DNA of 10,770 nt from an uncultured Porphyromonadaceae bacterium (GTDB taxonomy: Bacteria; Bacteroidota; Bacteroidia; Bacteroidales; Muribaculaceae). A program made the translations under genes and the position numbers. Location: NCBI GenBank assembly GCA_947176615.1, contig CAMWRO010000073.1, positions 1 to 10,770 of the forward strand. Reading direction: 5' to 3'. Below, in pieces: positions 6,470 through 10,770 of this stretch (position 1 is its first letter; each line of letters begins with the position of its first letter). The notes below the pieces were generated by a model, which saw only the letters and a program-made list of their open reading frames with translations, was not told the DNA's origin and ran no database searches.

Positions 6470-6544
6470 TTGGCATTCATCATCGTTATCCTTTGCGCTC
6501 TCGCATGGTTCGGCCAAGCACTTAAAGACGGCGCTGACATATAA
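6470..6544 (+). CDS. Possible 24-residue single-helix peptide (uncertain)
   Basis: Six bases after the hydrolase stop, and in the same frame, TTG at 6470 opens a short frame ending at TAA 6542-6544. Its product would be one hydrophobic helix (AFIIVILCALAWF) followed by GQALKDGADI. The hydrophobic core and polar tail look like a small membrane peptide, but there is no ATG, no visible ribosome-binding site and no promoter, and chance is a real alternative. The rest of 6464-6572 holds nothing else I can support. Confidence 0.2.
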   Translation: MAFIIVILCALAWFGQALKDGADI

Positions 6545-6572
6545 TAATAACAACGACCTCTGAACCGCCCTG

Positions 6573-7697
6573 TCACTTGTCGGTGATTTCGTGGAGGGTC
6601 GACCGGTCTTCGAGCTTTTCGGAGTCGGGTATGTCATGACGGTTCAGTACATATTGCTGGTAATAGGCGAGCAGCAATGTGGTCAGAGGCAAGGCGATAA
6701 TCATGCCGATAAGGCCGAGCAACGTTCCCCACACTGACAGCGACAGCAGGATTATGGCCGGATTAAGTCCCATCGCCTTTCCCATGATTTTAGGTGTCAG
6801 CACATAGTCGCAGATGCACTGGCTGACAACATAGACGAGGATGCACTGCCCCAGTTGTGACCAGAATCCCACATGGCCCCCCATCGAGTCAATGAGACAC
6901 ACAAGCGTGACGGGTATCAGCGTGACATACTGGAAATAAGGTATCATGTAGAGAACCCCGACAAGGATGCCGAGGATTATCGCCAGCGGAATCCCGACAA
7001 TCGAGAACCCGATGCAGTAAAAGACTGCCGCACAGAGTGCTATCAACGCCTGTCCGCGAAAATAGCGGTTCATGCCGGCCTTGATGTCGTCGCCCACCTT
7101 ATAGGCTATGGGGCGGTATTTCGGCGGCACGAGCAGCCGGAAACCTTTCATGAGATGTTCATAGTCGACAAGCACAAAGATGACATATATGAACATCAGC
7201 AGCCATTCGAGAGTGTGAAAAAGAAAGTTGAGCGTCGATGTGATGACCGACGTGCCGGTATCGACAATGGTCTCAAACCTCCCGCTTTCAAGCAGCTCGT
7301 TTATCTTGATCGTGTTTATATAACGGTTGACATAATCGACCACCTTCTGAGGCACAAACGGGACTGATGTCCCTTCCCCCGAACTGTTTTTCAACATTTC
7401 CCCCACGTCGTGAATCTCATTCACGACAGAGGGCACAAAGAAATATCCCATAAGCGCGAGAACACACGCGACCTCGACAAGGGTAAGGAAAATGGGAATG
7501 GCCCGGCCTTTCAGCCTCAGCCACCGCTGCTGAATCTCGACAAGCGGCTCAAGCAGATAGGCAATAAGACACGCCGCGCAAAACGGCAATAACACGTTCT
7601 TCAGCAGATTAATAAGCCACACGGCGCCGGCCAGCAGCGCGATACTGCCGACAATCCTGACCACGCGGTCAAATGTATAGGGACGTGAGACTGACAT
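6573..7697 (-). CDS. AI-2E family (PerM/UPF0118) membrane transporter
   Basis: This is a 374-residue inner-membrane protein with the layout of the AI-2E/PerM family. Hydrophobic helices lie at about 14-50 (two close segments), 66-90, 152-178, 215-245, 246-270, 283-300 and 312-348. A soluble stretch around 95-150 separates helices 3 and 4. Family-like segments include GILVGVLYMIPYFQYV around 243-258 and the conserved LTPKIMGKAMGLNP around 300-313. The C-terminal tail after 350 is charged and cytoplasmic. Members are linked to export of small molecules such as autoinducer-2 or to Na+/H+ exchange, but the substrate here cannot be deduced. The ATG at 7697 is the natural start. It lies downstream of the GH3 gene on the same strand, separated by 151 bases that include a terminator, so it probably has its own promoter; I could not identify a convincing one. 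Confidence 0.9.
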   Translation of the reverse strand: MSVSRPYTFDRVVRIVGSIALLAGAVWLINLLKNVLLPFCAACLIAYLLEPLVEIQQRWLRLKGRAIPIFLTLVEVACVLALMGYFFVPSVVNEIHDVGEMLKNSSGEGTSVPFVPQKVVDYVNRYINTIKINELLESGRFETIVDTGTSVITSTLNFLFHTLEWLLMFIYVIFVLVDYEHLMKGFRLLVPPKYRPIAYKVGDDIKAGMNRYFRGQALIALCAAVFYCIGFSIVGIPLAIILGILVGVLYMIPYFQYVTLIPVTLVCLIDSMGGHVGFWSQLGQCILVYVVSQCICDYVLTPKIMGKAMGLNPAIILLSLSVWGTLLGLIGMIIALPLTTLLLAYYQQYVLNRHDIPDSEKLEDRSTLHEITDK

Positions 7698-7785
7698 ATC
7701 AAAACGATGGACTAAACCACTTCAAATAAATAGTTGATATAGATATAATCCCTCCACCCACTAAAAAGTTTTTATATCGGGCAAG

Positions 7786-7821
7786 AAAAAACCTCCGCAG
7801 GGCCGGGTGGCTGTGCGGAGG
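7786..7821 (-). terminator. Intrinsic terminator after the GH3 gene
   Basis: Read on the minus strand, the arm opposite 7814-7821 (CCTCCGCA) pairs perfectly with the arm opposite 7792-7799 (TGCGGAGG). Inside it, GCC/GGC pairs around a four-base loop. The stem is followed by six T residues (A7786-A7791 on the plus strand). It starts 28 bases past the GH3 stop codon and separates this gene from the transporter gene. Confidence 0.88.
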
Positions 7822-7848
7822 CGTTTAACGATAATCCAAATAATGTCG

Positions 7849-10641
7849 CTACCTGACGAGGACCTTGACGGTGGAGGTCCCGGCGGCCGTTGTGGCGGTG
7901 ACAAGGTAGAAACCGGGGGCAAGCGCGATGTGGCCGCGGCCGGCCGGGAAACGGGCGCGGCCGGATGTGATTCCGGCGAGGTCGTGGACAACTACGCTGC
8001 ACTGACCGTCGGCCACGATTTCAACCCCGTTTTTGACCGGGGTGACATTGACATCGGGCGCAACCTCTGCATTTTTGACTCCCGACGACGCGGGAAGGCG
8101 CACGATTTTCTGTAACCGCAAGTCGGCCGACGAGGCTCCTGTCTGAAACAGATAATCCCCCTCGGGCAACACAAATCCGCCCGAGTCTTCGTCCCACAGT
8201 TTCAAGTCGTCAATCCCGACCGTCATCACGACATCGCGACTCTCTCCCGCCGGGATGCTGACGCGGCTGAAACCTGTCAACTGCCTGACGGGCGCAAGCG
8301 GGGAACCTGACGGAGTCGAGACATAGAGCTGCACCACCTCGTCGCCGTCCCGATTGCCGGTATTGGTAACGGTCACGTTGACAGCGACACTGTCGCCCAC
8401 TGCCTCTGCGCGCATGTCGGAATAAGAGAACGTGGTATAGCTCAGCCCGTAACCGAATGGGTAGAGCGGCTTGCCGGTGAAATAGCGGTAGGTGCGTCCG
8501 TGGGTGATGTCATAGTCGTCAAAGGCGGGAAGGTCGGCCATCCCGCGATAGAATGTCAGCGGCAGACGGCCTCCCGGATTGTAATCGCCGAAAAGAGCCT
8601 CGGCAACCGCGCGGCCTCCCTGCTCGCCGGGATACCACGCATAGAGTATCGCCGGAGCCGACTCGTCAATCTCGTTTATCGACAACGGACTTCCGGCCAC
8701 GAGCACAACCACGAGGTTGGGGTTGATTTTCAACGCCTCTCTGATAAATTCGGTCTGGTCGGCAGGCAGGTCGAGAGACTCCCGGTCCTGACCTTCGCGC
8801 TCAATGGTGCGGTCGATGCCCATGACGGCGACAGCCACGTCGCTTGTTTCAAGGACATGCGCTGCGTCACCATATTTGTCAATCGGTCTCGTCCCCTCGA
8901 CCACGGGTGTGCGCCACGCGAGTTTCGCAATAGCCTCGCCGCCGTTGTCAAAGTATTCAAGAACGATTTTGTAACGCTTGCCTTTCTCAATCTTGACAGT
9001 GGCATAATTGGTGGCCTCGGGACGTATTTCCCAATGGTCAACCATCAGCCTGCCGTCAAAATAAAGGCGGCACCCGTCATCGCTCGTCACTGCAAACTGT
9101 GCCCGGCCTGTCGAAGGGGCCACAACCTCGGCGGTCCAGCGGATTGACATGGGCGATGCGGGAACATTGGGGTTAGGCGGCTGATTTTTCGGGTCATAGT
9201 AGATGTATGAGTCCTGAACGGTGACGGGGGTACCCGATAGATCGGCGTTGGAGAAATATTCCACTTTCACGCCGTCGGGCATCGCTGTCGGGCCAAGGAG
9301 TGTATAGGATGAGTTTGCAGAGTTCCACGGTGCATAATTGACCTCCACCCTGTCGCCCGCAAGCTCGCGCAGGCCGTCAAGAACCGACATGGGTGTATTG
9401 AGAGGAGTGCCGCTATAATCGCCAAACTCATACTTGGCGGCATTGATTCCCACCACCCCTATCGACTTTATCGCGTCAAGGTCGAGCGGGAGCATCGAGT
9501 CGCTGTTTTTCAGCAGCACGAGGCTCTGCCGCGCGGCCTCGGCGGCAAGCTGCTGATGTTCAGCACATCCCACAACCGAGGAGGGGATGGAATTGTAGGG
9601 ATTGTCGTCAGGGTCGTCAAAAAGGCCGAGGCGCAACCGTCCGCGCAACACCCGGCAGGCAGCCGAGTCAATCTCGGCCATCGTGACCATCCCGCTGTTA
9701 TAGGCTTCTTTCAGCGGGCCGATATACACGTTGTCGCCACACTCCAAGTCAAGTCCCGCCTTGAGACACAGTGACGCTGCCTCAGGATAAGAGTTGGTGT
9801 AATGGTGGAGCGACACGACATATTCGGGCGCGCCGCAATCCGACACCACATAGCCGTCAAAATTCCAGTCGCCGCGTAACACATCGGTCAGCAGCCACTT
9901 GTTGATTGAACACGGATAACCGTTGACACCGTTATAGGCACTCATGATGCTCTGCGCGTTACCCTCGCGGATACATTTCTCGAAAGCGGGAAAATAATAG
10001 TTTCGCAGGTCCCGCTCGGGCACTGTGACGATATTCCACCCGCGGTTGTGCTCCTCGTTGTTGACGGCAAAATGCTTGGGAGTGGACACACATTTTATAT
10101 AACGCGGATGGTCACCCTGAAGGCCGCGCACAAAGGCCACGGCGATTTCTCCCGTCAGAAACGGATCCTCGCCATAGGTCTCGGGGGTGCGGCCCCAGCG
10201 TGGGTCGCGAGCCATGTTGATTGTGGGTGACCAGAATGTGAGCAACCCGCTGTGGGAGGCATCAAGCAACGCACCTTGTCCAAGCTCGTTCCATCGCCCG
10301 CGCGCCTCGTCGCTGATAGCGGTGGCGACACGGTGAATCAGCGACGGATTCCATGTGGCCGCAAGACCTATCGCCTGTGGGAACACGGTAAACTTGCCCG
10401 GCCTCACCACGCCGTGGAGCGCCTCGTTGCCGTGATTGTATCCGCTTATCCCGAGCCTCGGTATAGCCGGGGAAGTGGCGCGCAACAGTCCTATCTTCTC
10501 GTCGACTGTCAGCCGTCGCAACAGGTCGTTGACACGTTCCTCACAGGTCAGCGTCGTGTCGCGGAACTGGTATCGCGAGGCCGCCTGACCACCGGTCCCG
10601 ATGGCAGCCACAGTCAATAATGCCAATATCAGATGTCTCAT
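7849..10641 (-). CDS. Secreted GH3 beta-glycosidase with PA14 insert and T9SS-like tail
   Basis: This is a 930-residue glycoside hydrolase of family 3, probably a beta-glucosidase or beta-xylosidase acting on plant or host glycans outside the cytoplasm. A signal peptide (MRHLILALLTVAAIGTGGQA) occupies residues 1-20. The GH3 N-terminal barrel covers about 28-345, with KHFAVNNEEHNRGW at 189-202 and nucleophile D268 in YVVSDCGAPE; the cysteine after SD is common in xylosidase-like members. The GH3 C-terminal domain (about 365-450 and 585-700) is split by a PA14 domain (about 455-580, with TSDDGCRLYFDG). The likely acid/base glutamate is E614 in TIEREGQDR. A fibronectin-III-like domain spans about 735-815, with NTGNRDGDEVVQLY. 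Residues about 858-930 resemble a T9SS type A sorting domain: VVVHDLAG, IALAPGFYLV and a final TVKVLVR. ATG at 10641 is preferred; a TTG at 10653 would add four residues. No SusC/SusD pair or regulator is adjacent. Exact substrate is uncertain. Confidence 0.95.
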   Translation of the reverse strand: MRHLILALLTVAAIGTGGQAASRYQFRDTTLTCEERVNDLLRRLTVDEKIGLLRATSPAIPRLGISGYNHGNEALHGVVRPGKFTVFPQAIGLAATWNPSLIHRVATAISDEARGRWNELGQGALLDASHSGLLTFWSPTINMARDPRWGRTPETYGEDPFLTGEIAVAFVRGLQGDHPRYIKCVSTPKHFAVNNEEHNRGWNIVTVPERDLRNYYFPAFEKCIREGNAQSIMSAYNGVNGYPCSINKWLLTDVLRGDWNFDGYVVSDCGAPEYVVSLHHYTNSYPEAASLCLKAGLDLECGDNVYIGPLKEAYNSGMVTMAEIDSAACRVLRGRLRLGLFDDPDDNPYNSIPSSVVGCAEHQQLAAEAARQSLVLLKNSDSMLPLDLDAIKSIGVVGINAAKYEFGDYSGTPLNTPMSVLDGLRELAGDRVEVNYAPWNSANSSYTLLGPTAMPDGVKVEYFSNADLSGTPVTVQDSYIYYDPKNQPPNPNVPASPMSIRWTAEVVAPSTGRAQFAVTSDDGCRLYFDGRLMVDHWEIRPEATNYATVKIEKGKRYKIVLEYFDNGGEAIAKLAWRTPVVEGTRPIDKYGDAAHVLETSDVAVAVMGIDRTIEREGQDRESLDLPADQTEFIREALKINPNLVVVLVAGSPLSINEIDESAPAILYAWYPGEQGGRAVAEALFGDYNPGGRLPLTFYRGMADLPAFDDYDITHGRTYRYFTGKPLYPFGYGLSYTTFSYSDMRAEAVGDSVAVNVTVTNTGNRDGDEVVQLYVSTPSGSPLAPVRQLTGFSRVSIPAGESRDVVMTVGIDDLKLWDEDSGGFVLPEGDYLFQTGASSADLRLQKIVRLPASSGVKNAEVAPDVNVTPVKNGVEIVADGQCSVVVHDLAGITSGRARFPAGRGHIALAPGFYLVTATTAAGTSTVKVLVR

Positions 10642-10716
10642 AAATTCTTTCAAAAAACAGAAACCGGCCGCTGCCGATTATCTCGATATTTTCATGATAG
10701 CGGTTAATGATTAAGT

Positions 10717-10740
10717 AGTTATATCAACGCAAAGATAACT
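10717..10740. promoter_or_regulatory. Inverted repeat over the GH3 promoter
   Basis: AGTTAT at 10717-10722 and ATAACT at 10735-10740 form a perfect six-base inverted repeat with a 12-base spacer, spanning the -7 element and the predicted transcription start. A separate 11-base palindrome, TTAATGATTAA, lies just downstream at 10704-10714. Either could be an operator. This is inference, as short AT-rich palindromes arise by chance. Confidence 0.3.
10730..10737 (-). promoter_or_regulatory. -7 promoter element for the GH3 gene
   Basis: On the minus strand this reads TATCTTTG, an exact match to the Bacteroidota -7 consensus. The -33 element at the expected distance (around 10757-10762) is weak. 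Transcription would start near 10725, giving a leader of about 85 bases to the ATG at 10641. Confidence 0.6.
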
Positions 10741-10770
10741 GCAATTTGCGCCCTGCACATAACACACCCG

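Noticed and set aside
6469..6518. CTTGGC/GCCAAG pairing as a terminator between the convergent genes
   Set aside because: The six-base stem closes a loop of 38 bases and has no T-tract on either strand.
7698..7785. Promoter for the AI-2E transporter gene
   Set aside because: The minus strand has only TATTTATTTG-like sequence, not a proper TAnnTTTG with an upstream TTTG, so I list no site.
8500..9147. 215-residue plus-strand open frame antisense to the GH3 gene
   Set aside because: It lies wholly within the GH3 coding region, crosses the PA14 domain and shows no recognisable family features.
10642..10653. TTG start adding four residues to the GH3 protein
   Set aside because: The ATG at 10641 gives a normal signal peptide directly; the TTG is possible but needs no invoking.

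Overview
This window reads as chromosomal DNA from a member of the Bacteroidota, most likely a gut Bacteroidales; a Muribaculaceae-like or Porphyromonas/Prevotella-like relative is an inference. The grounds are the Bacteroidota promoter form (TTTG, about 20 bases, then TAnnTTTG) in front of greA, the tRNA and the GH3 gene, the general lack of Shine-Dalgarno sequences before starts, a tRNA without encoded CCA, and family content (PorX, a T9SS-like C-terminal domain, a PA14-containing GH3 enzyme). I see no phage, transposon, CRISPR array, origin or rRNA.

Region 1 (1-3733, + strand) is a compact gene run: the last 16 codons of an unknown gene; porX (receiver plus PglZ phosphatase-like domain); tsaE (ATPase of tRNA t6A synthesis); a two-helix membrane protein of the Imm17-like family that starts at a TTG overlapping the tsaE stop; a 68-base inverted-repeat element; birA (biotin protein ligase without a DNA-binding domain); and an exported protein of unknown function whose ATG overlaps the birA stop. 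Overlaps and short gaps suggest an operon or two, with the hairpin element as the only clear break.

Region 2 (3734-5029, + strand) has a good promoter and a structured leader, then greA and a HIT-family hydrolase gene 13 bases apart. A second promoter, a short leader hairpin, tRNA-Gln(UUG) and a strong intrinsic terminator follow as an isolated tRNA unit.

Region 3 (5030-6463, + strand) is a single exported alpha/beta hydrolase gene with its own probable promoter. It converges with region 4 (6573-10770, - strand), which holds a secreted 930-residue GH3 glycosidase with a PA14 insert and a T9SS-like sorting domain, an intrinsic terminator, and an AI-2E/PerM-family membrane protein.

The functional link I find most credible is that porX, a regulator of the type IX secretion system where studied, lies in the same window as a plausible T9SS cargo. 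The rest is mostly housekeeping. I do not see a clear novel multi-gene system. The better leads are the Imm17-like gene coupled to tsaE, the element with competing hairpins before birA, the structured greA and tRNA leaders, an inverted repeat over the GH3 promoter, and similar acidic/hydrophobic C-terminal tails on two proteins.
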